Assembly (NCBI RefSeq): GCF_011290505.1
Contig: NZ_JAANPV010000010.1
Coordinates: 97,885 to 161,884, forward strand
Direction: 5' to 3'
Length of the DNA stretch: 64,000 bases
From: Paenalcaligenes suwonensis
GTDB taxonomy: Bacteria > Pseudomonadota > Gammaproteobacteria > Burkholderiales > Burkholderiaceae_B
The notes under the pieces were generated by a model. That model did no database searches. It had not been told where the DNA came from and saw nothing but the letters and a program-made list of their open reading frames with translations. Position 1 is the stretch's first letter. Each line of letters opens with the position of its first letter. The translations under genes were made by a program, and so were the position numbers. Positions 17,651 through 26,900 of this stretch are shown in pieces.

Positions 17651-18156
17651 TAGGCTACACCGCCCCACTCCAAGGCATGCAAGATGCGCATAACCTGTTT
17701 AGCGCCAATGGCGGTTTCGCAATTCATCACCGGGCTATTACCATTTAAGGCTTGATGCGGCGTAGACATCCACTTGGCAGCGGCAGCGCTATCCTCAAAT
17801 ACACTTTCTGCCTGCAATGCCACCGTCGCGACACGGTCTAAGCGTTCCGAGGCCGTAATATCCAGCGGTTTATCGGCAGTACGACGACGTTCGTATGTAG
17901 CTGTGGACACATTCAGCAGTTCTACCAGCGAGCGCATATCCATATTGAAGGTCTCGCGCACCGCATCTGCCATCGCTACGGAGTGGCCTGCCTTGATCGT
18001 ACTAATACGATCAGACTCGCTCATCTTACCTACAGAGTGCGCCATCGCCCAAAAACCAGTATCCGCCGCGCGACGTCGCGTGCGACGCTTTGTCGCATCT
18101 GCCGATACCGCCGCACTTCGCGTACTGCGGCTGCTACGTACAGGATTGGTTAGCAT
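17650..18156 (-). CDS. Xre/MbcA/ParS-type antitoxin of the RES pair
   Basis: A 168-residue antitoxin: a basic, low-complexity N-terminus (SSRSTRSAAVSADATKRRTRRRAADTG), a central Xre-like HTH region (MDMRSLVELLNVSTATYERRR) and a C-terminal MbcA/ParS toxin-binding domain (ASERLDRVATVALQAESVFEDSAAAAKWMSTPHQALNGNSPV). I choose the ATG at 18154-18156 (GAGGAG upstream) over one 36 bases earlier. The unusually long basic N-terminus could help DNA binding. Promoter in the 88-bp AT-rich gap up to 18243. Confidence 0.87.
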   Translation of the reverse strand: MLTNPVRSSRSTRSAAVSADATKRRTRRRAADTGFWAMAHSVGKMSESDRISTIKAGHSVAMADAVRETFNMDMRSLVELLNVSTATYERRRTADKPLDITASERLDRVATVALQAESVFEDSAAAAKWMSTPHQALNGNSPVMNCETAIGAKQVMRILHALEWGGVA

Positions 18157-18243
18157 TATGCGCTCCTCAGTGACCACCACAAAAACCATCAATTGATTAA
18201 AACTATACCATCAAAAGATGAATATATGAATTCGTGCTTCAAT

Positions 18244-18825
18244 TTACTGGCCGTCTGGCTCACTCAACACACAAAATGGTCCGTTGGCTTTTAAATATAA
18301 GGACTCGGCTTTTACCTTTTCCAGCATCGCTTTCCCTATCCTAAAACCCGACACGGCATAGCCGGCCGTGCTCTGCACCTTAGCCGGCACAGTACACCGC
18401 TGAAATACCTTCCAAATCAGTTTGAGTTGCGCCGCCAAAGTGGCCTGCGAAGCGTCGTCGCCATCTAAGGTATTCCATCGTATGGCCATGCGACCACACT
18501 CTGCCATGATGAAGCGGTGTGGATACCTATAAGCCGGCGCATAGTTATCTATCACTGCACTCACAGTCTTAGGCTGATAAAGCAAAAACTGCAGCGCCGA
18601 ATGATCAAAATCAGCAAAAGCTTGGCTCACATACGGCGAGGCGCCACAGCGCAGCGCGTCGCTTAACGTATCAAACTGATGCACCACCAAATGATCAGGG
18701 CTGGGGTGTGAGCATCGCCATGACAACGTGGGCAATGCCTCGTGTAGTGCACGACTAAACTCTGCTACATCGTCGTCGGCCAACCAAAAATACGTGGATT
18801 TGGTTTTCTGCCCTTTCTCTCGCAT
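18244..18825 (-). CDS. Conserved protein of unknown function
   Basis: Not recognised. The 193-residue frame from the ATG at 18823-18825 is preferred, because the longer frame (to 18894) runs through a strong terminator of the upstream gene. The product is soluble, has no signal peptide, and shows a Trp/His-rich middle (LSWRCSHPSPDHLVVHQFD, then RYPHRFIMAECGRMAIRWN) and a C-terminus AMLEKVKAESLYLKANG. It lies between the RES-Xre module and the FAD oxidase gene. Confidence 0.55.
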   Translation of the reverse strand: MREKGQKTKSTYFWLADDDVAEFSRALHEALPTLSWRCSHPSPDHLVVHQFDTLSDALRCGASPYVSQAFADFDHSALQFLLYQPKTVSAVIDNYAPAYRYPHRFIMAECGRMAIRWNTLDGDDASQATLAAQLKLIWKVFQRCTVPAKVQSTAGYAVSGFRIGKAMLEKVKAESLYLKANGPFCVLSEPDGQ

Positions 18826-18837
18826 AGACGTCTCACA

Positions 18838-18882
18838 TAAAAAAACACCCCACAGGCTGGAGTCATCCAACCCGTAGGGTGT
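18838..18882 (-). terminator. Terminator of the FAD oxidase gene
   Basis: On the minus strand a 16-base arm starting ACACCCTACGGG pairs with an arm ending TGTGGGGTGT around an ATGACT loop, with one or two wobble pairs, followed by seven T. It ends transcription from 20296-18908 and shows that the next gene has its own start. Confidence 0.8.
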
Positions 18883-18907
18883 AGTGTAAAACACGATGCT
18901 GCAGCGC

Positions 18908-20296
18908 TTAATCCTGAATTTTTCCTGGGTTCAGAATGTTACGTGGGTCTAAAGCTTGCTTCATCAGTTTCAAGGTGTGCAGTTCTGCGGCACTACGGCT
19001 GTAAGGCAGCCATGGTTTTTTGTGCAAACCAATACCGTGCTCCGCCGATACTGAACCTTCATTGTTGCGCACCACTTCGTAGAAAGCCGTTTCAATCGCC
19101 AAACCAGTGGCTTCATCTGGGAAAGGACCTACCACTACGTGTATATTGCCATCGCCCACATGCCCAAAGAACATCGCGCGAATCCCATCAAACTGGGATG
19201 ACATCACCTCTTTTAAGGTTTCTACACAGCGACCAATGCTAGAAATAGGGAACGAGATATCGAAGTTAATAGTAGGCGCATAAGCTTGCAACAACTCAGC
19301 AATCGCATCACGCAATTCCCAGAAGGCTTCGGCATCCGCATGCGACTGCGCAACCGCGGCGTCCACTACCCAACCCTCTTCCAAAGCATGCTCTAACACC
19401 GCTTCAAATTGTGCGGCTTGCTGCTGGGGGTTGGCGCTTTGCTGATCCATCAACACATAAATAGGGTAATCGGCTGGCAGCGGAGCACGAATACCACCGT
19501 CTGTAGTGGCTTCTTTGTAGTAGTCGTTCCACATCACTTCAAACGCACTCACCTGGCCCGACAACTGCTGCTGTGCATACACCAGCAGTTTCTCTACACC
19601 TTCAAAGCTTTCCAACGCCATCAGGGCGGTATTCGCACCGTTGACTTGTGGGTGCAATTTCACTACTGCTTTGGTGATCACACCCAGCGTGCCTTCTGCA
19701 CCAATAAAGGCTTGCTTGATATCGGGGCCAGAGTTGTTTTTGACCATTTTATTGAGCATGGACAACACCGTACCGTCTGCCAAGACAACTTCCAAACCCA
19801 ACACCAAATCACGCGCCATGCCGTAACGGATCACACGGTTACCGCCCGCGTTGGTAGAAATGTTGCCACCAATCTGACACGAACCACGTGCACCTAGATC
19901 CAGCGCAAAGAAGAAACCGGCTTTCTCGGCGGCTTCTTGCATCACTTGTAAGGGCGTGCCGGCCCAGACCGTCATGGTGCCAGAAATACCATCCAGTTCC
20001 AGAATGCCATTCATGCGTTCCATGGAAATGGCCACACAACCATCAATAGGCGTAGCGCCCCCGGCCAACCCAGTCAGGCCACCTTGTGGCACAACGGGGC
20101 AACCGTGCTCATTACAAATGCGCAAAATTTGCGATACCGCCTCGGTACTACGCGGCAGCACCACGGCACTCAGGTCGCCACTCTTCTCACCGCTCCAGTC
20201 TTGGCGGTATTTGTCACTGATGGCATCGCCCACTAATAACTCGTCTGCGGCTAATACGCTGCGTAGCGCATTGATGGCCTCTACATTACTGCTCAT
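18908..20296 (-). CDS. FAD-linked D-2-hydroxyacid dehydrogenase (GlcD/D-lactate/D-2-HG type)
   Basis: A 462-residue VAO-type flavoenzyme. The FAD PP-loop region is VPQGGLTGLAGGATPIDG, with DLGARGSCQIGGNISTNAGGNRVIRYGMARD typical of GlcD/DLD enzymes. The C-terminal FAD-oxidase cap ends with the metal-site histidines FGHVGDGNIHV and SAEHGIGLHK, then LDPRNILNPGK. It oxidises a D-2-hydroxyacid to the 2-oxoacid, probably at the membrane face. The start is the ATG at 20294-20296 with AGGGAGAC; a start at 20344 is unlikely. Divergent from the TRAP operon. Confidence 0.88.
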   Translation of the reverse strand: MSSNVEAINALRSVLAADELLVGDAISDKYRQDWSGEKSGDLSAVVLPRSTEAVSQILRICNEHGCPVVPQGGLTGLAGGATPIDGCVAISMERMNGILELDGISGTMTVWAGTPLQVMQEAAEKAGFFFALDLGARGSCQIGGNISTNAGGNRVIRYGMARDLVLGLEVVLADGTVLSMLNKMVKNNSGPDIKQAFIGAEGTLGVITKAVVKLHPQVNGANTALMALESFEGVEKLLVYAQQQLSGQVSAFEVMWNDYYKEATTDGGIRAPLPADYPIYVLMDQQSANPQQQAAQFEAVLEHALEEGWVVDAAVAQSHADAEAFWELRDAIAELLQAYAPTINFDISFPISSIGRCVETLKEVMSSQFDGIRAMFFGHVGDGNIHVVVGPFPDEATGLAIETAFYEVVRNNEGSVSAEHGIGLHKKPWLPYSRSAAELHTLKLMKQALDPRNILNPGKIQD

Positions 20297-20324
20297 CTTT
20301 ACGTCTCCCTGCTTCACACATAAA

Positions 20325-20425
20325 TTCTCATTTATTGAGAACACATATCAATAGTTGAAAAATTTTACCACTGATACTAGAATTTCCTCATTAATAACGA
20401 TGACAGGTCTATATACTCGCTGTCA
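20325..20425. promoter_or_regulatory. Divergent control region, FAD oxidase / TRAP operon
   Basis: Two inverted repeats are seen: TTCTCA-TTTAT-TGAGAA at 20325-20341, and TGACAG-N13-CTGTCA at 20401-20425. The spacer of the second encloses TATACT (20412-20417), a good -10 hexamer for the TRAP operon, so a protein bound there would compete with RNA polymerase. No regulator gene is adjacent. Confidence 0.45.
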
Positions 20426-20465
20426 CATCTTGTCCCACCACCTTTGTCACACTCGGAGACTCCTC

Positions 20466-21461
20466 ATGCTGATGAATACTTTGCGCAATCGCACCCTGAC
20501 CTTGGGCTTAGGCCTCTGTGTATCCCTTTTCGCTGGCTTGGCTCACGCTAACGTTGTACTAAAAGCGGGTCACGCTTCCTCTAACACCAGTACTGGGCAA
20601 GCAGCATTTGAGTTTCTAGGCAAAGAACTTGCCGAAAAATCCAATGGCCGCATTACGGTAGAGATTTTCCCTAACTCTCAATTGGGTAGTGAGCGTGAAC
20701 TAATCGAAAGTATCCAGTTAGGTAACGTAGACATGGCTTTTGCCTCATCGGCCGTGCTGGGTAACTTCAACAAAGAATTCTTTGCACTGGATATTCCGTT
20801 CTTGTTCAAAGACCGTGAAAGTGTATACCGTGTTTTGGATGGTGAGATCGGTCAGCAACTGCTACAAAGCCTAGAACCTGTAGGGATTAAAGCGGTTGCT
20901 TACTGGGAAAACGGCTTTCGCCAATTAACCAACAATAAAAAAGCCATCACATCGCCTGACGATTTGAAAGGCATGAAAATGCGCACCATGGAAAACGAAG
21001 TGCACATTGCTGCGTGGAAAGAAGAAGGCGCTAACCCTGCTCCTTTAGCTTTTGGTGAGCTGTTCACCGCGCTGCAGCAAGGTACTTTCGATGCACAGGA
21101 AGGCCCTATCAACCTGTTCTACGACATGAAGTTCTACGAAGTTCAGAACCACATCACCAAAACTAACCACGTGTACTCACCGTGGCCTTTGATGATCAAC
21201 CCTGACGTCTACAACAGCTTCAGCGACGAAGACCGTGCCATTTTTGACGAAGCCGTTAAAAAGACTACCGACTACCAACGCGCTCAAGCACAAGAGGCTG
21301 ACGAGAAAGCGGTTGCTAACATGCCTAACGTCACCATCACTGAGCTGACACCAGAACAACACGCTGCTTTTGCTGACCGCATGGGCCCTGTGCACGAACT
21401 GGTTAAGAAAAAAATCGGTGCTGACATTGTTGACCGCATCGTGGCTGAAGCCAACCGTTAA
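20466..21461 (+). CDS. TRAP transporter substrate-binding protein, DctP family
   Basis: A 331-residue periplasmic protein. The start at 20466 (or the ATG two codons on) has GGAGACTC upstream; a frame from 20355 would cross the promoter. The signal peptide ends LFAGLAHA before NVVLKAGHASS. Family marks are AAFEFLGKELAEKSNGRITVEIFPNSQLGSE, the carboxylate-binding arginine in LKGMKMRTMEN, and FGELFTALQQGTFDAQEGP. It should bind an organic acid. A 10-bp hairpin follows before dctQ. Confidence 0.9.
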   Translation: MLMNTLRNRTLTLGLGLCVSLFAGLAHANVVLKAGHASSNTSTGQAAFEFLGKELAEKSNGRITVEIFPNSQLGSERELIESIQLGNVDMAFASSAVLGNFNKEFFALDIPFLFKDRESVYRVLDGEIGQQLLQSLEPVGIKAVAYWENGFRQLTNNKKAITSPDDLKGMKMRTMENEVHIAAWKEEGANPAPLAFGELFTALQQGTFDAQEGPINLFYDMKFYEVQNHITKTNHVYSPWPLMINPDVYNSFSDEDRAIFDEAVKKTTDYQRAQAQEADEKAVANMPNVTITELTPEQHAAFADRMGPVHELVKKKIGADIVDRIVAEANR

Positions 21462-21503
21462 GTAACCCTGACGGGCCACATCCTCGGCCCACACCTTTTC
21501 TCG

Positions 21504-21529
21504 AGTGGGCAAGCAACAGCTTGCCCACT
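21504..21529 (+). promoter_or_regulatory. Intercistronic hairpin between dctP and dctQ
   Basis: AGTGGGCAAG / CTTGCCCACT form a perfect 10-bp stem with a CAACAG loop and no U-run. It sits at the same place as the hairpin after the hydantoin binding-protein gene and probably protects the dctP message. Confidence 0.55.
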
Positions 21530-21561
21530 TGCCGACGACCTTGCCGGCATAGGAGATCCCC

Positions 21562-22044
21562 ATGCTTAAATTTTTAGACAAGCACTTTGAAGAAAGTATC
21601 TTGGTGCTACTGCTCGCGCTGATGTCGCTGTTAATTGGCGTGCAAGTGTTCATGCGTTATGTGCTGAACGACTCCCTAACGTGGTCAGAAGAGCTTGCCC
21701 GTTACTGCTTTATTTGGGCCACTTATATTGGTGTGTCCTACGGTGTGCGTGAAAACGCGCATATCTGTGTAGAAGCGGTCACTAACCGTTTGCCACAGCT
21801 ATATCAGCGTTACGCCACCATTTTGGCGCACATACTGTTCATCGTGTTTGCCGTATTAGTGATGAAAGAAGGCTATGCCCTGAGTATGAAAGTATTCAAA
21901 TTTGGCCAAACCTCATCCTCACTTAGCATTCCCATGGGCTACATCTACTTGGCTCCAACCGTAGGGTTTGGGCTGGTTATCCTGCGCCTACTGCAAAAAA
22001 TCGTGCAAGAAGTTCGCATCATTCGTATTGAGAGGCAGTCATGA
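21562..22044 (+). CDS. TRAP transporter small membrane subunit (DctQ)
   Basis: A 160-residue four-helix membrane protein: an ALMSLLIGVQVFMRYVLNDSLTWSEELARY opening with the conserved WSEE motif, FIWATYIGVSYGVRENAHI, and two further helices. The gene overlaps dctM by four bases (ATGA at 22041-22044). The start follows AGGAGATCCCC. Confidence 0.9.
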   Translation: MLKFLDKHFEESILVLLLALMSLLIGVQVFMRYVLNDSLTWSEELARYCFIWATYIGVSYGVRENAHICVEAVTNRLPQLYQRYATILAHILFIVFAVLVMKEGYALSMKVFKFGQTSSSLSIPMGYIYLAPTVGFGLVILRLLQKIVQEVRIIRIERQS

Positions 22045-23321
22045 TTTCATTATTGTTATTTGGCTGCTTTGCCCTGCTATTGATTATTCGCGTACCCGTC
22101 GCTATTTCGCTGGGTTTGTCGTCGGCCTTAGCACTGATTTACAGCGGTAAAGTCAGCAGCACCTATATTGCACAAGGTCTGGTGACCTCTATTGACTCCT
22201 TCCCCTTGATGGCCGTGCCGTTTTTTATTCTGGCTGGCGATTTGATGGGACAAGGTGGTTTATCTCGCCGTCTGCTGAATGTTGCCAACGTATTTTTTGG
22301 CCGTTACACCGGTGGCTTAGCCATTATTGCGGTTGTCACCTGCATGTTCTTTGCGGCGATTTCTGGCTCTGGCCCGGCAACCGTTGCGGCCATTGGTGGC
22401 CTGCTGTTGCCTGCTATGACTAAAGCCGGTTACGACAAAGGCTATTCCGTGGGTTTGATTGCCTCTGCCGGCAGTATTGGGATCATTATTCCCCCCAGCA
22501 TTCCCATGATCATTTATGCGGTATCGGCCAACGTGTCCATTACCCAAATGTTCTTGGCGGGCATTATCCCTGGCTTGCTGATTGGTGTGGGCTTAATCAT
22601 TACCGCCTACATGAAAGCCCGTAAGGAAGGCTACAAAGGCTCTGAAAAGCGTTACTCCGCTACAGAAATCTGGCAAACCATTTGGGATGCTAAATGGGCC
22701 TTGTTAGTACCCGTGATCATTTTGGGTGGTATTTACGGTGGTGTGTTTACCCCTACCGAAGCCGCTGCTGTAGGTGTGATCTACGGTTTCGTTGTGGGCG
22801 TCTTCGTACACAAAGAACTGAAATGGTCTGACCTGTACCGTCTGATTGCAGGCTCTGCCCTGACTTCTGCCACGGTGATTGTGATTGTAGGTACTGCCAC
22901 TATTTTCGGTCGCATGCTGGCCATTGAGCGTATCCCGTTCATGATCGCTGACTACATCGTGCAGCTTACCGACAGCCCTATCTTGATCTTGTTGCTGATC
23001 AACGTACTGCTGCTGTTTGTGGGCATGTTCATGGAAACCTTGGCGGCCATCATTATCTTGGTACCTATCTTGCTACCTGTAGTCACTGCCGTAGGCATTG
23101 ATCCGGTGCACTTCGGTATCGTGATCATCGTCAACTTGGCGATTGGCATGGTGACACCACCTGTGGGCGTGAACCTGTTTGTAGGCTCACGAGTGGGTGA
23201 AACCAGTTTAGAAAAATCCATTGTCGGTGCTATCCCCTTCATCATCGCTATGCTGCTGGTGTTGCTACTGATTACTTATGTTCCGTGGTTGTCGCTGTTT
23301 CCCTTAAGCCTCGTAGGCTAA
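22041..23321 (+). CDS. TRAP transporter large membrane subunit (DctM)
   Basis: A 426-residue hydrophobic permease of the DctM/SiaM family, with about twelve helices. Conserved marks: [86 protein letters not shown] and ITYVPWLS near the end. It forms the Na+-driven transport channel with DctQ, fed by DctP. Confidence 0.93.
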   Translation: MISLLLFGCFALLLIIRVPVAISLGLSSALALIYSGKVSSTYIAQGLVTSIDSFPLMAVPFFILAGDLMGQGGLSRRLLNVANVFFGRYTGGLAIIAVVTCMFFAAISGSGPATVAAIGGLLLPAMTKAGYDKGYSVGLIASAGSIGIIIPPSIPMIIYAVSANVSITQMFLAGIIPGLLIGVGLIITAYMKARKEGYKGSEKRYSATEIWQTIWDAKWALLVPVIILGGIYGGVFTPTEAAAVGVIYGFVVGVFVHKELKWSDLYRLIAGSALTSATVIVIVGTATIFGRMLAIERIPFMIADYIVQLTDSPILILLLINVLLLFVGMFMETLAAIIILVPILLPVVTAVGIDPVHFGIVIIVNLAIGMVTPPVGVNLFVGSRVGETSLEKSIVGAIPFIIAMLLVLLLITYVPWLSLFPLSLVG

Positions 23322-23376
23322 CGGCAGCCCCAACTCCTTATACGCATTTACCTTTTGTTTTACCCTGGAGACATAC

Positions 23377-24267
23377 ATGGCTGAGAAAATTCGTACTGCC
23401 ATTATTGGGCCCGGCAACATCGGCACTGACTTGCTGGCCAAGCTGATGCGCAGCCCTGTACTCGAACCCGTCTGGATGGTGGGCGTAGACCCACAATCCG
23501 ACGGCCTGAAACGCGCTGCTGAGTTGGGTTTAAAAACCACCTCTGAAGGTGTGGATGGTTTGCTGCCACACGTGGAAGCTGACAACATTCAAATCGCTTT
23601 TGATGCGACCAGCGCCTACGTACACAAAGACAACTCTGACAAGCTGACTTCCCGTGGCGTCATGATGATTGACTTAACGCCTGCGGCGATTGGCCCATTT
23701 TGTGTACCCCCCGTCAACCTGCAAGAACTGCTGGGTGAAGGCGCACAAAACGTCAACATGGTGACCTGCGGCGGCCAAGCCACTATCCCCATGGTGAACG
23801 CCGTATCACGCGTGCAATCGGTAGAGTACGCAGAAATTGTAGCCACTGTATCGTCACGCTCTGCTGGCCCTGGTACGCGTAAAAATATCGACGAGTTCAC
23901 ACGTACTACCGCTGGTGCGGTTGAACGTGTAGGTGGTGCGCGCCGTGGTAAAGCCATCATCATCTTGAACCCTGCCGAGCCACCACTGATCATGCGTGAC
24001 ACCGTTCACTGCTTGACTGACGACACGCCAGACCAAGAACGCATCACCGAATCCGTGCATGCCATGATCGCTGAAGTACAAAAATACGTACCCGGCTACC
24101 GCTTGGTAAACGGCCCAGTGTTCGACGGCAACCGCGTCTCCATCTACTTGGAAGTAGAAGGCTTGGGTGATTACTTGCCTAAGTACTCGGGCAACTTGGA
24201 CATCATGACAGCCGCAGCGGCACGTACAGCAGAAATGTTTGCTGAGCGCCTGCTGGCTAAAGCCTAA
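23377..24267 (+). CDS. mhpF: Acetaldehyde dehydrogenase (acetylating)
   Basis: A 296-residue MhpF/BphJ/DmpF-type enzyme: [17 protein letters not shown] nucleotide-binding start, the catalytic cysteine in [13 protein letters not shown], and [16 protein letters not shown]. It converts acetaldehyde, NAD+ and CoA to acetyl-CoA and is channel-coupled to the aldolase encoded next. Normal length. GGAGACATAC precedes the ATG. Its presence next to a TRAP importer rather than an aromatic meta-cleavage cluster is notable. Confidence 0.95.
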   Translation: MAEKIRTAIIGPGNIGTDLLAKLMRSPVLEPVWMVGVDPQSDGLKRAAELGLKTTSEGVDGLLPHVEADNIQIAFDATSAYVHKDNSDKLTSRGVMMIDLTPAAIGPFCVPPVNLQELLGEGAQNVNMVTCGGQATIPMVNAVSRVQSVEYAEIVATVSSRSAGPGTRKNIDEFTRTTAGAVERVGGARRGKAIIILNPAEPPLIMRDTVHCLTDDTPDQERITESVHAMIAEVQKYVPGYRLVNGPVFDGNRVSIYLEVEGLGDYLPKYSGNLDIMTAAAARTAEMFAERLLAKA

Positions 24268-24292
24268 CACCTGCTTTTGCAAGGATTGTGTA

Positions 24293-25312
24293 ATGAGCAA
24301 CAACATTATTTTGCATGACATGTCGCTGCGCGACGGTATGCACCCCAAACGCCACCAGATCACGTTAGAGCAAATGCGTACTATTGCTCGCGGTCTGGAT
24401 GACGCTGGTATCCCCCTGATTGAAGTTACCCACGGCGATGGCTTGGGTGGCGCATCGGTAAACTACGGTTTCCCCGCACACAGTGACGAAGAATACCTGA
24501 GCACAGTCATTCCTGAGCTAAAACAAGCTAAGGTTTCTGCGCTGTTGATTCCTGGTATTGGGACGGTAGACCACCTGCGTATGGCCCATGGCTTGGGCGT
24601 GAGCACCATCCGTGTCGCCACACACTGTACAGAGGCTGATACCTCTGAGCAGCACATCTCCTTAGGCCGCGAATTGGGCATGGATACCGTGGGCTTCTTG
24701 ATGATGAGCCACATGAACAGCCCCGAAGGTTTGGTACAACAAGCCAAACTGATGGAAAGCTACGGTGCTAACTGTATTTACATCACTGACTCTGCTGGTC
24801 ACTTGCTGCCCAACACCGTTAAAGAGCGCCTGCTTGCCGTACGTGATGCACTGAAACCAGAAACCGAATTGGGTTTCCACGGCCACCACAACTTGGCCAT
24901 GGGCGTCGCAAACAGCGTAGCCGCTATCGAAGCCGGTGCAAACCGTATCGATGCCGCCGCCGCTGGTTTGGGTGCTGGTGCTGGTAACACACCGATGGAA
25001 GTGCTGGTTGCCGTATTGGATCTGATGGGTATTCCCACTGGTGTGGATGTATTCCGTATTCAGGACGTTGCGGAAGATTTGGTTGTTCCTATCATGGACT
25101 TCCCAATCCGCCTTGACCGTGATGCCCTGACACTAGGTTATGCCGGTGTTTACGGTTCATTCTTGTTGTTTGCTAAACGTGCCGAACAAAAATTCGGTAT
25201 TCCTGCTCGCGAAATTCTGGTCGAAATGGGCCGTCGCGGCATGGTTGGTGGACAAGAAGACATGATCGAAGACACCGCCTTGTCTTTGCTACGTCAGCGC
25301 CAAGCTGGCTAA
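24293..25312 (+). CDS. mhpE: 4-hydroxy-2-oxovalerate aldolase
   Basis: A 339-residue DmpG/MhpE-type class II aldolase. It begins [19 protein letters not shown] (metal-binding Asp in the LRDG motif) and has [24 protein letters not shown] and [23 protein letters not shown], which carries the two metal-ligand histidines. It cleaves 4-hydroxy-2-oxopentanoate to pyruvate and acetaldehyde, which passes to MhpF. I take the ATG at 24293, after AAGGA, over an upstream frame overlapping mhpF. Confidence 0.95.
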   Translation: MSNNIILHDMSLRDGMHPKRHQITLEQMRTIARGLDDAGIPLIEVTHGDGLGGASVNYGFPAHSDEEYLSTVIPELKQAKVSALLIPGIGTVDHLRMAHGLGVSTIRVATHCTEADTSEQHISLGRELGMDTVGFLMMSHMNSPEGLVQQAKLMESYGANCIYITDSAGHLLPNTVKERLLAVRDALKPETELGFHGHHNLAMGVANSVAAIEAGANRIDAAAAGLGAGAGNTPMEVLVAVLDLMGIPTGVDVFRIQDVAEDLVVPIMDFPIRLDRDALTLGYAGVYGSFLLFAKRAEQKFGIPAREILVEMGRRGMVGGQEDMIEDTALSLLRQRQAG

Positions 25313-25340
25313 GCAAAAAAAGCGCAAATCACCCTACCCC

Positions 25341-25377
25341 AAAAAAGCCTCAAGGTTCACGCCTTGGGGCTTTTTTA
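25341..25377 (+). terminator. Terminator of the TRAP-mhpFE operon
   Basis: AAAAAAGCC-T-CAAGG / CCTTGGGGCTTTTTT hairpin with TTCACG loop and six T. Confidence 0.85.
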
Positions 25378-25426
25378 GTTTTACACTATAGGCACTTTGC
25401 ACCGCACACCTTTAGGCAGTTGGATT

Positions 25427-26056
25427 ATGGATTGGATGACTCTCATGCTGTATAGCGTAACCGTTGCGGTTGTTACGGTAACGCCCGGCCCCACCATGTT
25501 GCTGGCATTAAATAATGGTGCACGCGGCGGCATGCGCACAGCCGCTTGCGGCATTGCTGGTGCAGCCTTGTCTGATCTGATACTCATTTCTGCCGTAGGC
25601 TTTGGCCTTGGTGCTGTGCTGCAAGCTTCTGAGCTGCTCTTTAGTATTGTGAAATATGTGGGTGCAGCCTACTTGCTGTATTTGGCATGGATGTTTTGGC
25701 GCGCCCCCGTACAACTGGTCAATGCCTCTACAGCAGAACTACAGCTTCCACCCAGCGGTCGTACCGCCTTTATACGTTCACTGCTGGTGGCCTTATCAAA
25801 CCCAAAAGGGCTGCTATTTTTCTCGGCCTTCTTGCCGCAGTTTATTCAACCCACAGGCGGCGTATTTCAACAGTACGCCACTCTGGCCATAGTCACCGCA
25901 CTGATTGATATTGCGCTGATGACGCTATACGCCTTTAGCGGTAAACAAGCGATGCGCGCCTTATCAGGCAATGCGTTGCGCTGGCTAAACAGAGGGTGTG
26001 CAGGGCTATTAGCTGGCTTAGGCGTTGCCCTAGGCTTTTACCGTAGGCACGATTAA
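25427..26056 (+). CDS. LysE/RhtB-family amino acid exporter
   Basis: A 209-residue membrane protein with about six helices and the family start AVVTVTPGPTMLLALNNGARGGMRTAACGIAGAAL, then LVALSNPKGLLFFSAFLPQF. The first of several closely spaced ATGs (25427) is taken; a start a few codons later cannot be excluded. It exports amino acids or homoserine-lactone-like compounds; the substrate is not readable. It ends 2 bp from a convergent gene, with no terminator between. Confidence 0.88.
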   Translation: MDWMTLMLYSVTVAVVTVTPGPTMLLALNNGARGGMRTAACGIAGAALSDLILISAVGFGLGAVLQASELLFSIVKYVGAAYLLYLAWMFWRAPVQLVNASTAELQLPPSGRTAFIRSLLVALSNPKGLLFFSAFLPQFIQPTGGVFQQYATLAIVTALIDIALMTLYAFSGKQAMRALSGNALRWLNRGCAGLLAGLGVALGFYRRHD

Positions 26057-26057
26057 A

Positions 26058-26900
26058 TCACTGCTGAATACCCGGAACACCTTTACGTATAGCGCTAGAA
26101 AAGTCTTCGCCGGTTATATCCGCCTGCAAGGCTCGTTCATTGATATACCCTGCCTGCTGCAAGGTTTCATACGGCACATTAGGGGTTAGCCCGTTTTGTT
26201 CTTGCACGTACTTCGCCACATGGCCCGATGCCAACAAACGGTAATCCATAGGCAAGGGAACAATTACCTTCGCCAGCTCGTAAATCACCGTCGTGCAATT
26301 ACTGGTTAAGGTGTTATAGAACTCGGGGGTTTGCTGCAGTTCTTGAGCCTTCTCTACATAGGCCAAAAACAAGCGCTGTAAAGCTGGCTGGTCTAACTGC
26401 ACACGGTATATATACACATCTTCGCCACGAGCATTGCTGCGTGTGCGAATAATATCGCTTTCCTCTGCGGCCACCAGCACCTGTTCATACTGCCTAAAAA
26501 AGCCTTTCCAAGCCGAAAACTGCTCGTGGCTTTCTTTACGTATTTCTAGTGAAAAAGTCAGGTAGCGCCCATCGGTAAAACCAAACGACACCAAGGTGTG
26601 CGCAATGTGCGGCCCCATCCAGTACGATAAGATTAAGTCGGCACTTTGCAATTGGTCTAACGGATAATCACGCGACTCCCAACTAACGGTGTAGTCATCT
26701 TCTGAGCGCCACGTAAAGTTACGTACATTATTCAAATGCACGGTATTACCGTCTACACGCGCTTCTAATAGCTGGGCCACATCATCGGCCCACACTCTAT
26801 TGTGCGATGGCGTTTGGCTAAACCACCACCCTGCCGCTACCGCGAGCAGCAGCGCTATCCATGGCAAGCATCCAAAGCGTAGGCGTTTACGAGGCATCAC
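26058..26900 (-). CDS. DUF4105/Lnb N-terminal-like periplasmic protein
   Basis: A 280-residue protein with one N-terminal membrane segment (CLPWIALLLAVAAGWWF) and a periplasmic domain of the DUF4105 type. Key pieces are LTFSLEIRKESHEQFSAWKGFFRQYEQ and FYNTLTSNCTTVIYELA, where the cysteine and an upstream His/Tyr suggest a papain-like (NlpC/P60-related) active site. In Bacteroides a homologous domain belongs to lipoprotein N-acylation, but that should not be assumed here. It overlaps the upstream metallophosphoesterase gene by 14 bases. Confidence 0.75.
   Translation of the reverse strand: MMPRKRLRFGCLPWIALLLAVAAGWWFSQTPSHNRVWADDVAQLLEARVDGNTVHLNNVRNFTWRSEDDYTVSWESRDYPLDQLQSADLILSYWMGPHIAHTLVSFGFTDGRYLTFSLEIRKESHEQFSAWKGFFRQYEQVLVAAEESDIIRTRSNARGEDVYIYRVQLDQPALQRLFLAYVEKAQELQQTPEFYNTLTSNCTTVIYELAKVIVPLPMDYRLLASGHVAKYVQEQNGLTPNVPYETLQQAGYINERALQADITGEDFSSAIRKGVPGIQQ

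Noticed and set aside
18826..18894. Longer N-terminus for the unknown gene at 18244
   Set aside because: The segment is the terminator hairpin of the FAD oxidase gene.
20355..20465. Longer start for the TRAP binding protein
   Set aside because: The extra 37 residues are not part of a signal peptide and cross the probable promoter; 20466 has a ribosome site.
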